IMG/VR virus record: IMGVR_UViG_3300021389_000125
Coordinates: 1-27,189 of that record
Length of the DNA: 27,189 nt
From: a virus
Reading direction: 5' to 3' (one strand)
Shown: positions 14,045-22,617 of the stretch, one piece after another
Numbering within the stretch: the stretch's first letter is position 1
Layout of the letters: every line of letters starts with the position of its first letter
Program-made: the position numbers and the translations under genes
Notes under the pieces: model-generated
What the model was told of the DNA's origin: nothing
The model's database searches: none
What the model saw: the letters and a program-made list of their open reading frames with translations, nothing else

Positions 14045-15327
14045 TCTTTGGCTATCATCCTTCTATTGTTTCGTTCGTTTAAAAGTTCTTGATATTTATT
14101 ATCATCAAGATGTGTCACAGCAATCCAAGCGTGGGTCATCTCATCGCCTGTTCTACTACCACCAACAACCCACATGTCAGAGTCGGGGTTGTTTGGATTT
14201 TCTTTTGTGTTGTCATACCATTGCTTCAATACTAAGACTGCCCCTGTTGGAAGAAGCGGTGCAAAGTCTGGCTCATATATATGACTGTGATGCCACGTTG
14301 CGCTCCAGTTAGATACCTGACTGACTTGTTCTGTGCGTCCAGTTTCAGGATAGAATATTTCAAAGGAAGCTGCATTCATTCTAAGATGACCGTGAGGTTG
14401 CCAAGAATCTATCCGTACAGGATGATCAAAAGAATGAAAGCCTTGTGTCATTAAGTACCCATTAGGGGGAATAACTATATCGTCTTGGTCGCTTATTCTA
14501 TACAGCTTTAAGTCTTGTTTGTATTTAAGTTCTTCAGATTCCTCTGGAGAATATAACCACATGCCTATATCTACGATGTTATTCTCAATAACAGATTCTG
14601 GAGCCATTGCTCCAAGACCTCCGGGGAACATATGAATGTCCCATGCTATCTCTGCATTTGCAGGTATAGTACGACACACGCCCTCCGGTACTACCTCACC
14701 CCACTTACCCATAGCATACTCTGTGAGCATACCAAATCTTTCACCATTTAAAATAACACTACTATTAGCATGGTGTACCACACTCTTAGCCTCGCCTCTT
14801 GGCTTAACTTGAATAGCTTTAATGCATCTGTCCTCTGCTAAACCACTTGGCACATTATGTTTATGCCACAAATCATTTCCACTAGCAGGTATATCTATAG
14901 GCGTAGAGGGGATAACCACTGTAGGCTCTCCTAAGTCTTCATAGAAGTTCCACTGACTAGGATCTGGTAGTACCAAAGGTGCTAGAGCTACATCTCTATT
15001 GCCGTACTCTGAGCCAGTATTAACCCATTCTACTATTGTATCTATCTCTTCTTGTTCTAATCTCCAATCGCCATGCAGTTCCTGTATACCTATTTCTTTA
15101 TCATAAGCATAGGGAGGCATCTCACGATTGGCTACTTTAATCTGTATTAAAGGACTCCACGGACGTACCTGCTCATATGTTTCAAACTGCATTGGACCTA
15201 TGCCACCCTGACGATGACACACAACACAGTTATTATTTATAATATCTGCTACGTCATCTACATAAGTAACATCAGCTTGAGATACTGATGCGATTGATAT
15301 ACAAATAGCTAATAAAGTCTTTTTCAT
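14041..15327 (-). CDS. Exported cytochrome c fused to a copper type II (PHM/DBH-like) monooxygenase domain
   Basis: The product is 428 residues. A signal peptide (MKKTLLAICISIASVSQA) sends it to the periplasm. A c-type haem domain follows, with CVVCH at 34-38 and a likely axial Met in REMPPYA (M70). Residues about 145-410 resemble copper type II ascorbate-dependent monooxygenases: H185-H186 (VVHHANSS), H232 (WDIHMFPGG), H312-x-H314 (QPHGHLRM) and M397 (GDEMTHAW), matching the ligands of both copper sites in PHM. The expected reaction is O2-dependent hydroxylation with electrons through the haem; the substrate is unknown. Haem attachment would need the host Ccm system. GC (32 of 60 at 14641-14700) is well above the virion genes (11 of 60 at 16681-16740). 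It is a probable acquired host-metabolism gene in the late operon. Confidence 0.85.
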   Translation of the reverse strand: MKKTLLAICISIASVSQADVTYVDDVADIINNNCVVCHRQGGIGPMQFETYEQVRPWSPLIQIKVANREMPPYAYDKEIGIQELHGDWRLEQEEIDTIVEWVNTGSEYGNRDVALAPLVLPDPSQWNFYEDLGEPTVVIPSTPIDIPASGNDLWHKHNVPSGLAEDRCIKAIQVKPRGEAKSVVHHANSSVILNGERFGMLTEYAMGKWGEVVPEGVCRTIPANAEIAWDIHMFPGGLGAMAPESVIENNIVDIGMWLYSPEESEELKYKQDLKLYRISDQDDIVIPPNGYLMTQGFHSFDHPVRIDSWQPHGHLRMNAASFEIFYPETGRTEQVSQVSNWSATWHHSHIYEPDFAPLLPTGAVLVLKQWYDNTKENPNNPDSDMWVVGGSRTGDEMTHAWIAVTHLDDNKYQELLNERNNRRMIAKE

Positions 15328-15405
15328 TGTATTATCCTATGAGTAAACTATTTAATTTTTTACTTAGTTATTATTATGATGAGTAAATTATTATATTAAT
15401 TACTC
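15328..15405 (-). promoter_or_regulatory. AT-rich spacer with 40-base direct repeats ahead of the cytochrome gene
   Basis: This is the largest clear gap in the late operon (78 bases). On the - strand it contains TATAAT and ends with AGGATAATACAATG, giving the ribosome-binding site AGGA. On the + strand ATGAGTAAA occurs at 15339-15347 and 15379-15387, exactly 40 bases apart, and GAGTAA at 15381-15386 has an inverted partner TTACTC at 15400-15405. No good -35 box is visible. It could hold a promoter or operator that sets the cytochrome gene apart. Confidence 0.35.
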
Positions 15406-15774
15406 TTAATAACTCCATATAAAAGGGCGTGGTCTTTCGGGGGAATCTTCTATGTCATCTAAATGTATAAACCTACTACTCCCTTTTTGATTTATACCTA
15501 TGCCTTTAAACTCTCCAGACTTTACAGCAGCTTCTATAAGAGCGTATGCGCGTTCTCCAGAGACTCCTATATCTATCGCATGTCCTGTAGAATGTGACCC
15601 TGCTGCTTTCTTACGAGCTTCTATGGGGTGTTCTGGGCAACGGTAAGCACTATTTACAGGGAAAGGAAACCCTAACTCTTCACGAAGTATTTCTATCTTA
15701 TTCATAAAAGAATTGTCTATGCCTTCAGTACCACAGTGGGTACATTTAAGCTCATCTTTAGTAAAGTATTTCAT
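15406..15774 (-). CDS. M15-family zinc peptidase (Peptidase_M15_3), endolysin candidate
   Basis: The product is 122 residues and cuts peptide cross-links of peptidoglycan by family knowledge. SAYRCPEH (42-49), SHSTGHAIDI (60-69) and RFIHLDD (101-107) give the zinc ligands H61, D68 and H104, with D106 beside them. A KCTHCG pair (C11, C14) at the N-terminus is common in phage members and may be structural. There is no signal peptide, so it needs a holin to reach the wall, unless it is carried in the virion. It follows the 1615-residue gene with a one-base stop/start overlap (TAATG), with AAGGAA upstream. GC is high (30 of 60 at 15541-15600) compared with the virion genes. Confidence 0.9.
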   Translation of the reverse strand: MKYFTKDELKCTHCGTEGIDNSFMNKIEILREELGFPFPVNSAYRCPEHPIEARKKAAGSHSTGHAIDIGVSGERAYALIEAAVKSGEFKGIGINQKGSSRFIHLDDIEDSPERPRPFIWSY

Positions 15775-18700
15775 TAATAATTCCTTTGTAAACTTCTTAG
15801 TATCCTACCGCCTTGATTACGTTCTACTCTATCTTGTTTAAGTTCTGGTTTAGTTATGTAATCCATTGCTTTAGATATAAAGTCTGGAGGCACATCATTT
15901 ATATTTGTAACAAGATCATATCCTCTTTCTATAGGGATCTTATTTTTAAATCTTAAATTAGTTCCTTCTGGTCCTAACCTGTTTTCAATCCTACTTTTAA
16001 ATTGATCTCTAGATAAACCTTCTCTATTAGCTGTTATGCCCATGCGATTATTAAATCTATCTGTATGTTCTGAGTTAGGATCTCTGCCTCCTACTATTTG
16101 ATTTTTTGCTGAAAAAATTTCTCTGCCTTGAATAAGAGGAGTTCTAAAATAAGCATTATCATAACCTAACAATGCATGTTGAATTGCATTAAAGGCTTCT
16201 TCATCTCCAGAGATACCTAGTGATATATCATTCCTGTCAAATTTTCTAACTTCTTCTTCAGTTAAAAATCTTTTAGGTACACTTCGTCCTTGCTCATTCT
16301 TTTTAGGTACAAAGCTTCCTTCATCATTTTTTTCTAATTCCCACTCAGCAAATTTAAGTTGTTTATTTTCTCCCAGTACACCTTTATCTACTAGTTCATT
16401 ATTAAAATTTACTGCTTCTATAAATGTTTCTAATTGTTGCTTAGTGCCACGACCTATTAAAGTCGCCAATGCACTTTTTACTTTACTTTTTAAACCACCT
16501 CCTGCAAAGGGGTATCTAAAAACTCTATCTTCTTGATCTGTAAAAGCGTCCCCTGCCTGTTGATCATATGGTAGCCCTGTCATTTTATCTATACGTTCAT
16601 CAGGTTCTACTGGGGCTTGAGGTACGTTGTATACTTCTCCTCCTTTAGCTAGTTTTAAATCTATAGGCTCATCTTCTTTTGGTGTGTTTTCTTTTTCTTC
16701 TTTATTAAAATATAAATTAGTATTTAACATTTTTGTGTATTCATTCATTAAAGCTGTAGATAACTTACCTACACTATTTAATTTAGAATCTTTATCAAAA
16801 GGAGTTTTCTTAAATAAATTAACTATATTAATATCTGTTAAAGGCTGTTGAGGATTATAATATTTTCCTGAAACTAAAGAAGACATTACGTCTTTACTAA
16901 CTCCTCTTTCTTCTAATACCATTAATGTTTTACCTAATCCAATTAATTCTTTAGTAGCTAGAAATTGACGGTAAAAATCTTGTGCGTTTCTATACCTTGC
17001 TTTTTCTATATTAATATAATCTTCTACAATTTCTTCAGGTGTATTTTGATAATTAAAAGAAAGTCTTTTAACATCATTATTTTTACCATTAAATTCAGAA
17101 ACCCTATATCCAAAACTTACTTCTGGATCAAGTTCTGTAGCACGAATACCCATAAAGGTAGCGATAAGTTCTAAATTAGTAGGCTTTACTTTACCTGTAT
17201 TACGATTAGGAACTTCAAGCATTGCATCTGATTCTAAAAGGTTTTGTATATTTATTCCTGTAGGAACAAAAGATTCAAATACATGATATATACCTTGTTG
17301 AAGTTTATCTTCAAAAGGAGTACCTTGATTAAATAGTTCTTTACCTCTTGGAGTTCTACCATCGGAGGACATTAATGCATATCCTACATCACTAAGAGCC
17401 TGTGTAAAAATAGGTTGATCTACATAAGGACTAATAAGATCTCCTAAAGCAGTAAAAGTAGCCTTTACTATTGCTTTATCTAAGTCATCTCCTCTTAACT
17501 TTGCATTTTGTACTTCTTCATATAATAATTCAAAAGGAGCGTTTACAGTTTCGTAAGAATTTAAAAACTGAGTATCTATAGTGTATATTTTATCGTCCAT
17601 TATAAATGGTAATCTAGGAGATACAGTTGACCACGGTGTTTCATCTGCTGTTTGTATAGCGTCTAATTGTTCAGTAGTAAAGCCATACAATTTTGATAGT
17701 GCTTCTTGCGCCCCATACCACATTCCTGCTGTAGCTGTTCTTCCTGCAAATCGTTTGGCTCCTCTTTTTTGTAATTGACTATTTCCAGATGCCATTTCTT
17801 TAAATGCTTCTCTATAAATATTAGCACTTGTCCTTACTATTTCAGCAGGGAAAGATACAAAACTACCAAAAGGCATGTATCGTAAAGCTTTAATTCCCGG
17901 AGGAACAAAATCATAATTAGGTAAAGTAGCTCTAATTTTTCTAGCTGCTTCAATTTTTAATGTTTCTAAATCTGTATCAGGAAAAGCTTTTTGTAAAGTA
18001 GATAACTCTGAGTTATAATTTACTACTTTAAAATAATCATCTACTCCTAAATAAAATGCTTCTGCAGGTTTTGCAACCCAATCATCTGTAACATCTGTTA
18101 CTGCTTTAACTTTATCTTTAGGTAATCCATAACCTCTTAATTTATCATTAACTGTTACTAATATATTTTGATCCGCATCCATTCCTGAATCTAACAAAGC
18201 TCTAAATTCATTGATGGTAGCGTTTGTATTAATTATTCCTAATCTTTGATATTCTTGATATACTTCATTTAAAGCTTCATCACTTTGAGAAGTTTGATTT
18301 TTTAAACTTTTAAATGTTTGAACAGCCCCCTTACCAAAAGGATTGATACCATTGGCAGGACCAAATTGTAAACCTCCAAGAATATTTCTTGATTGTGTGG
18401 GGAGACTATAGACAGTTTTAGCTTTTTGAGAAAATCCTTTAAAAGATAAAAAATTCCTAGCTGTACCATCTACAAAATTACCAAGCATACTACCTTTAAC
18501 ATTAAATGAAATAGTACCTTGTTCTTGTTTTAGTGACGCAGCTATTTCTGGTGTTGTGTAATATTCATATTGATTATTCTTAGCAAAATCTAATTGAGAA
18601 CCTGTGCCAGATATAGGTGTATTGTATACATCTGTATCAAATATTACTTCATTACTATCTTTTGTTATTGTTACTTTAGATTCTACAGAAGGAACAACTT

Positions 18701-20621
18701 GCGTGTCGGGTAGGTTGTCTGATGCAGGAGATTTAGCAACTCTAAATATATATTTATTTTCTCCAAGCCTTAAAAGATTATCATAGAATCTAGAGTCTTC
18801 AGAAAACTTAGACATTTTTTGTGCAGAAATTAAAAAAGATTCATCTGCATTTTCTATTTCACCCATTAATTTTCTTATAGCTACAGGTATATCTTCTTTA
18901 CCTTTAAAAATATTATTATTTAATTTTTGAACATTAGCTATATAATCTAGTCCTACATTATCTCCTTTATCTAATATAGCGTTGACATCTAATTTAGCTT
19001 TTTGTCTTGCAAGATCAGGTAGCTCTCCTTCGTTCATGTATCTTTTAGCTATAAAATCTATAGCCTCATCTTTAACTTCATCAGAAGGTTTATAAATTGG
19101 ATCTTCAAAAAGTCTAAATGATCTTCTAATATAAGATCCCATATTATCTTCTATTATAGTTTTTAAATCGCCATCTACCATAGATGATTTAGCTAATCTA
19201 TCTGATAACTGATCTAAAAAATTTCTACCTTCTAAAACTTGAGAAGCTAATTCCTCTGGAAGATCATAATTTTTAGCAATGTTTTCTATTTGATTTAAAA
19301 AACTATTAGAGGGGCTGTCTAGTTTTTCTGTAAAAGCTTTACTTACTCTTTTTAAAACATCAGGATCTTGATCGCTTAAATTATTTATTAGTTTATTTAA
19401 ATTTCTAGAAATAACTTCTGCTTCATTAACTGTAGCTCTTTGTGCATATTTAGAATCATTAAATGCATCAAAAGCTCTGGGTGTCCAGTAACCTCTAGAA
19501 GTAAATAAAGTATTAAATATTCTATTAAGACCACTGCCCTGTTGCATTTTTATTTGTGCTTCGCCTTCAGGAGTTTCACTATATCTTAAATTTGAATCTT
19601 CTTTTAAGTTCCTAATAGAAGAGGCTTCTTCTAATATATTATCACTTCTATCAGAATAGTTTTCTTTCCACCCCTCATTACCTTTAACTACTTCCTTTTT
19701 TTCTTTAAAGAAAGTAACAAGTGCTGTGCCTTTATCTTCTTTTGTAAGTCTGTCTGGAGTTTTATTAAATTTATTTTTTATAAACTTTCTAAAACTATTA
19801 GCACCACCTATTACATCTACTAATGCACCAATTGTTGCGCCTTCGCCCATAAGCTTTAATCTTTTTAAAGATTCAGTATCATCTTGATCTGTTGCTAAGA
19901 ATAAAAAGTTTTCCCATTCTTTAGCTGCTTCTTCACCTAATGCAGTTTCTACTACGTTACTTATACTTTGATCTGGATCGGTTAATCCTTGATCTACTAT
20001 TATACCTGTAGCTGTACTTTTTAAAAAATTGTTACGCCACGTTTTAGAACTAGCTAATAAATCAGGTAGGTTTTTAAAGACTTTAACGCCTCCAACTAAG
20101 TAAGTCCCAAACTCTGCTGCCATGCCTATACCAGTATCCATTGTATGAATGTTACCAGTTTCAGGATCGTACAAAGATCTAACATCTTCGTTTATAACTC
20201 TAGCGATTGGCTCGGCTGCTTTCTTTTTAACAAAAGAAGACATTTCAGGACTTTGCAATATTTCTTTTTGTTCACTACTTATAGCACCTACAGCTTCTCC
20301 AAGTTGAGTAACTCCATATTTTGTTAAATTAGCAAGGTCAGCTTTAGTGTCAGCAAATATTCTGCCTACATCTATTTTAACATTTCTTAAATAGTCAGGA
20401 TCTTTTTCATAAGTCGGTCCTTTTAAACTAAGTGGTACTTCATCTACTTCTGTTTTAGAAACAACTACTGGAGCAGAACCGCTTTGATATTCATCTTTAT
20501 TTTCATTAAGAGTATCAGGATACTTTTCTTGATATTTTTCCCATGCTTGAGCATCTGACACATCTTCAGGAACACCAGTATATGTTTTACCGTTAGGTAA
20601 TTTTACTTCTCTAGTTGCCAT
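15774..20621 (-). CDS. Giant internal-virion-type protein (1615 residues), T7 gp16 analogue
   Basis: This is the largest gene of the window and probably a protein ejected into the host with the DNA. It starts REVKLPNGKTYTGVPED, then AWEKYQEKYPD, an opening I know from marine podovirus internal proteins. Long helical stretches follow (AKDLKDK-like charged helices, a SLPTQSRNILGGLQFGPANG block). A Gly/Pro linker LAKGGEVYNVPQAPVEPDER with RIDKMTGLPYDQQAG then leads to a separate C-terminal region (about residues 1420-1615). That region contains FNAIQHALLGY and SEHTDRFNNRMG (1477-1528), like the DUF6973 type found in polymorphic-toxin C-termini. No lytic transglycosylase motif is evident. AAGGAAA precedes the ATG. 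The gene is very AT-rich (11 of 60 at 16681-16740). Confidence 0.8.
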   Translation of the reverse strand: MATREVKLPNGKTYTGVPEDVSDAQAWEKYQEKYPDTLNENKDEYQSGSAPVVVSKTEVDEVPLSLKGPTYEKDPDYLRNVKIDVGRIFADTKADLANLTKYGVTQLGEAVGAISSEQKEILQSPEMSSFVKKKAAEPIARVINEDVRSLYDPETGNIHTMDTGIGMAAEFGTYLVGGVKVFKNLPDLLASSKTWRNNFLKSTATGIIVDQGLTDPDQSISNVVETALGEEAAKEWENFLFLATDQDDTESLKRLKLMGEGATIGALVDVIGGANSFRKFIKNKFNKTPDRLTKEDKGTALVTFFKEKKEVVKGNEGWKENYSDRSDNILEEASSIRNLKEDSNLRYSETPEGEAQIKMQQGSGLNRIFNTLFTSRGYWTPRAFDAFNDSKYAQRATVNEAEVISRNLNKLINNLSDQDPDVLKRVSKAFTEKLDSPSNSFLNQIENIAKNYDLPEELASQVLEGRNFLDQLSDRLAKSSMVDGDLKTIIEDNMGSYIRRSFRLFEDPIYKPSDEVKDEAIDFIAKRYMNEGELPDLARQKAKLDVNAILDKGDNVGLDYIANVQKLNNNIFKGKEDIPVAIRKLMGEIENADESFLISAQKMSKFSEDSRFYDNLLRLGENKYIFRVAKSPASDNLPDTQVVPSVESKVTITKDSNEVIFDTDVYNTPISGTGSQLDFAKNNQYEYYTTPEIAASLKQEQGTISFNVKGSMLGNFVDGTARNFLSFKGFSQKAKTVYSLPTQSRNILGGLQFGPANGINPFGKGAVQTFKSLKNQTSQSDEALNEVYQEYQRLGIINTNATINEFRALLDSGMDADQNILVTVNDKLRGYGLPKDKVKAVTDVTDDWVAKPAEAFYLGVDDYFKVVNYNSELSTLQKAFPDTDLETLKIEAARKIRATLPNYDFVPPGIKALRYMPFGSFVSFPAEIVRTSANIYREAFKEMASGNSQLQKRGAKRFAGRTATAGMWYGAQEALSKLYGFTTEQLDAIQTADETPWSTVSPRLPFIMDDKIYTIDTQFLNSYETVNAPFELLYEEVQNAKLRGDDLDKAIVKATFTALGDLISPYVDQPIFTQALSDVGYALMSSDGRTPRGKELFNQGTPFEDKLQQGIYHVFESFVPTGINIQNLLESDAMLEVPNRNTGKVKPTNLELIATFMGIRATELDPEVSFGYRVSEFNGKNNDVKRLSFNYQNTPEEIVEDYINIEKARYRNAQDFYRQFLATKELIGLGKTLMVLEERGVSKDVMSSLVSGKYYNPQQPLTDINIVNLFKKTPFDKDSKLNSVGKLSTALMNEYTKMLNTNLYFNKEEKENTPKEDEPIDLKLAKGGEVYNVPQAPVEPDERIDKMTGLPYDQQAGDAFTDQEDRVFRYPFAGGGLKSKVKSALATLIGRGTKQQLETFIEAVNFNNELVDKGVLGENKQLKFAEWELEKNDEGSFVPKKNEQGRSVPKRFLTEEEVRKFDRNDISLGISGDEEAFNAIQHALLGYDNAYFRTPLIQGREIFSAKNQIVGGRDPNSEHTDRFNNRMGITANREGLSRDQFKSRIENRLGPEGTNLRFKNKIPIERGYDLVTNINDVPPDFISKAMDYITKPELKQDRVERNQGGRILRSLQRNY

Positions 20622-20630
20622 TAGTTTTCC

Positions 20631-22019
20631 TTAATCATCCCAACCTACTGTATCAGAATTACTCATAAAAGATCTGACTGATCCTGAAAAAGCATTTTGC
20701 AATTTAAACATTTCTGCAAGATTTTCATTTAGTCTTGTTACTGCTTCCGTTTTTTCATTTGGATCATCACTCATAGTAGCTATTATAGCGTCAATTTCTA
20801 CAAAGGTAGTACTTGCTCTAGCCCAGAAAGCGTTTATTGCAGCTTCTTTTGCAGGATCTCTTAGGTTTTTATTTTCAACCATTTTATTTTTTAGCAATTC
20901 TCCAAAAGCATTATACTCTGCTACACTTCTAAAATTTGTAAATTTAATGTTATCTTCACCTGCTTCTTTCATTAATGCACCATAAGCATCACGATTTAAT
21001 TGTTGATTTGCCATGTCTAATAAATCTGGAAGTGCTTTAATTGTTGCTGCTACTCTCATTTCTGGAGTCTCGTTTGGATCTTCAAAAGTTGTAACTTCTT
21101 TTGCACCAAATGTTACTTCTACTTCACCTGTGTTTCTATGTGTTTTAGTAGTCTTCTTTTGAAGAACTAATAGACCGTCTGTTCCTATATATTTAGTCAT
21201 CTCTTGTTCTGTAATAAACATTCTATCATCGTCTGTCTTAAAATCCTCGCCTCCTAAATCTTCTTCAGTAAGCCCTGACATATCATAAGCAGAAATTAAA
21301 TTTCTTTCTTTATTAAATACATCTGCAAGAGTATTAAATTTATTATTGTTTTTATATAGAGGACTGTTCATTAAATCTTGCATAGCTTTGTCTTCTAATT
21401 CTTCTCTGCTTCTACCACCAAATGCGCTTCTTGCTTTTTGAAATACAAGATCACCAAATCTTTTAGGGTTTACAGTGTTAGAAAGTTCTGAAAGCCTAGC
21501 TGCTCGTTCTTCTGCTGTGCCTGTTCCTTGTAAAGCATTATAAGCCTCATCAAATCTTGCGCCCCATAAAGAAGATAACTCTTGTAATTCTTTTTGTACT
21601 GAAGCTTTAAATGGACCTACTTCTCCTATAAGTTTATAAGAACCATCATTTCTTGATTGTAATTCTGCTTCTGCTCTAGCTAAAAAAGAAGGATACTGTT
21701 GATTATAAATATACTCACTGGCAGTACCTCCTGTAGCGTCAATGGCTTTTTTAATTCGTAATACTTCTTCAGCATTTTTATTTGCTAATTCAAAAGTAGA
21801 AGAAGCAGCCATAGCATTAGGATCAGTAGCAAACATTTCTCTGTCTTTACTTAATGCACTTTCAGCTATAGCTCTTGTACCTGCATCTATAACAGGCGGT
21901 AAAAGCAACTCAGTCCAAGCTCTTCTTTTCTGAAAAGATTCTTGTCGGTTTCTAAACCTGTCATCTCTTGCTCGTTTTTGAGAAAGTAAACTTGATCCTA
22001 ATTCTGTTGCTTTGCTCAT
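20631..22019 (-). CDS. 462-residue helical virion-module protein
   Basis: The protein is helical and charged throughout, with a basic start (LSQKRARDDRFRNRQESFQKR followed by RAWTELLLPPVIDAG) and long helices with Ala, Glu and Lys. No enzyme motif is visible. Marine podoviruses commonly carry a protein with a 'KRARDDR' opening before the giant internal protein; I take it as an internal core or ejection protein, comparable in place to T7 gp15. AAGGAA precedes the ATG, and 9 bases separate it from the 1615-residue gene. Function is inferred from position only. Confidence 0.75.
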   Translation of the reverse strand: MSKATELGSSLLSQKRARDDRFRNRQESFQKRRAWTELLLPPVIDAGTRAIAESALSKDREMFATDPNAMAASSTFELANKNAEEVLRIKKAIDATGGTASEYIYNQQYPSFLARAEAELQSRNDGSYKLIGEVGPFKASVQKELQELSSLWGARFDEAYNALQGTGTAEERAARLSELSNTVNPKRFGDLVFQKARSAFGGRSREELEDKAMQDLMNSPLYKNNNKFNTLADVFNKERNLISAYDMSGLTEEDLGGEDFKTDDDRMFITEQEMTKYIGTDGLLVLQKKTTKTHRNTGEVEVTFGAKEVTTFEDPNETPEMRVAATIKALPDLLDMANQQLNRDAYGALMKEAGEDNIKFTNFRSVAEYNAFGELLKNKMVENKNLRDPAKEAAINAFWARASTTFVEIDAIIATMSDDPNEKTEAVTRLNENLAEMFKLQNAFSGSVRSFMSNSDTVGWDD

Positions 22020-22020
22020 T

Positions 22021-22605
22021 TTAATTCCTTCCTAATAAACTATTATTATCAACATCAACATCTTGTTCAGGCTGTGCTAATAAACTAGACACTTCTATAT
22101 CTTCTATTTTTTCTTGTATATCAACAGGCAGTACTCCTGATGGAATACTATTTTTCTTAGCAGCATTACTTAATTTTTCAAATTTATCTTTTTGCATTTC
22201 TACATTAAACATTTCAGGATTTTGATCTTCGTTTTCACCATCATAAATTACAGCATCTATATCTGCTCTTTCAGCAAGTGCTAATAGCATATAGCATAAT
22301 GGCTCTGCTAAGATCATCATTAAATCAGGATTCCATTTACCTTCTGTAAACCCTTGAAATAATAATACTTGAGTTATTTCCATTAAAGGCACACCATCAT
22401 CCATCATACTTATTAGAGATGCATATGCTTCTTTTTGAGTTATTATCTCTAATAAATATTTAAGACTCTTATCTAAGTCTACAAACTCTGGAGCTTTTTC
22501 CCACGGATAAGGGCTGTCAGGATCGTTAGTCAACCCTTGTCCGGGAATAGGTCTATTTAAAGAAACTGTAGACTTAATAGGAGTGTCTGTTGGTTGCATC
22601 GCCAT
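22021..22605 (-). CDS. 194-residue conserved virion-module protein
   Basis: The N-terminus is extended and Pro-rich (LNRPIPGQGLTNDPDSPYPWEK), then a helical core follows (LKYLLEIITQKEAYASLISMM, VLLFQGFTEGKWNPDLMMIL, CYMLLALAERADIDAV). The C-terminus is acidic and disordered. Proteins with 'IPGQxLTNDPDxPYPWE' occur in several marine phages, including non-podoviruses, in structural blocks. I have no function for it. It lies between the 371- and 462-residue genes with 1-12 base gaps, so it is co-expressed with them. Confidence 0.75.
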   Translation of the reverse strand: MAMQPTDTPIKSTVSLNRPIPGQGLTNDPDSPYPWEKAPEFVDLDKSLKYLLEIITQKEAYASLISMMDDGVPLMEITQVLLFQGFTEGKWNPDLMMILAEPLCYMLLALAERADIDAVIYDGENEDQNPEMFNVEMQKDKFEKLSNAAKKNSIPSGVLPVDIQEKIEDIEVSSLLAQPEQDVDVDNNSLLGRN

Positions 22606-22617
22606 TATATAATTCCT

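Noticed and set aside
19700-19713. Perfect palindrome TTTCTTTAAAGAAA
   Set aside because: It is AT-only apart from one G and one C, lies deep in the giant gene, and such palindromes are expected by chance at this base composition.
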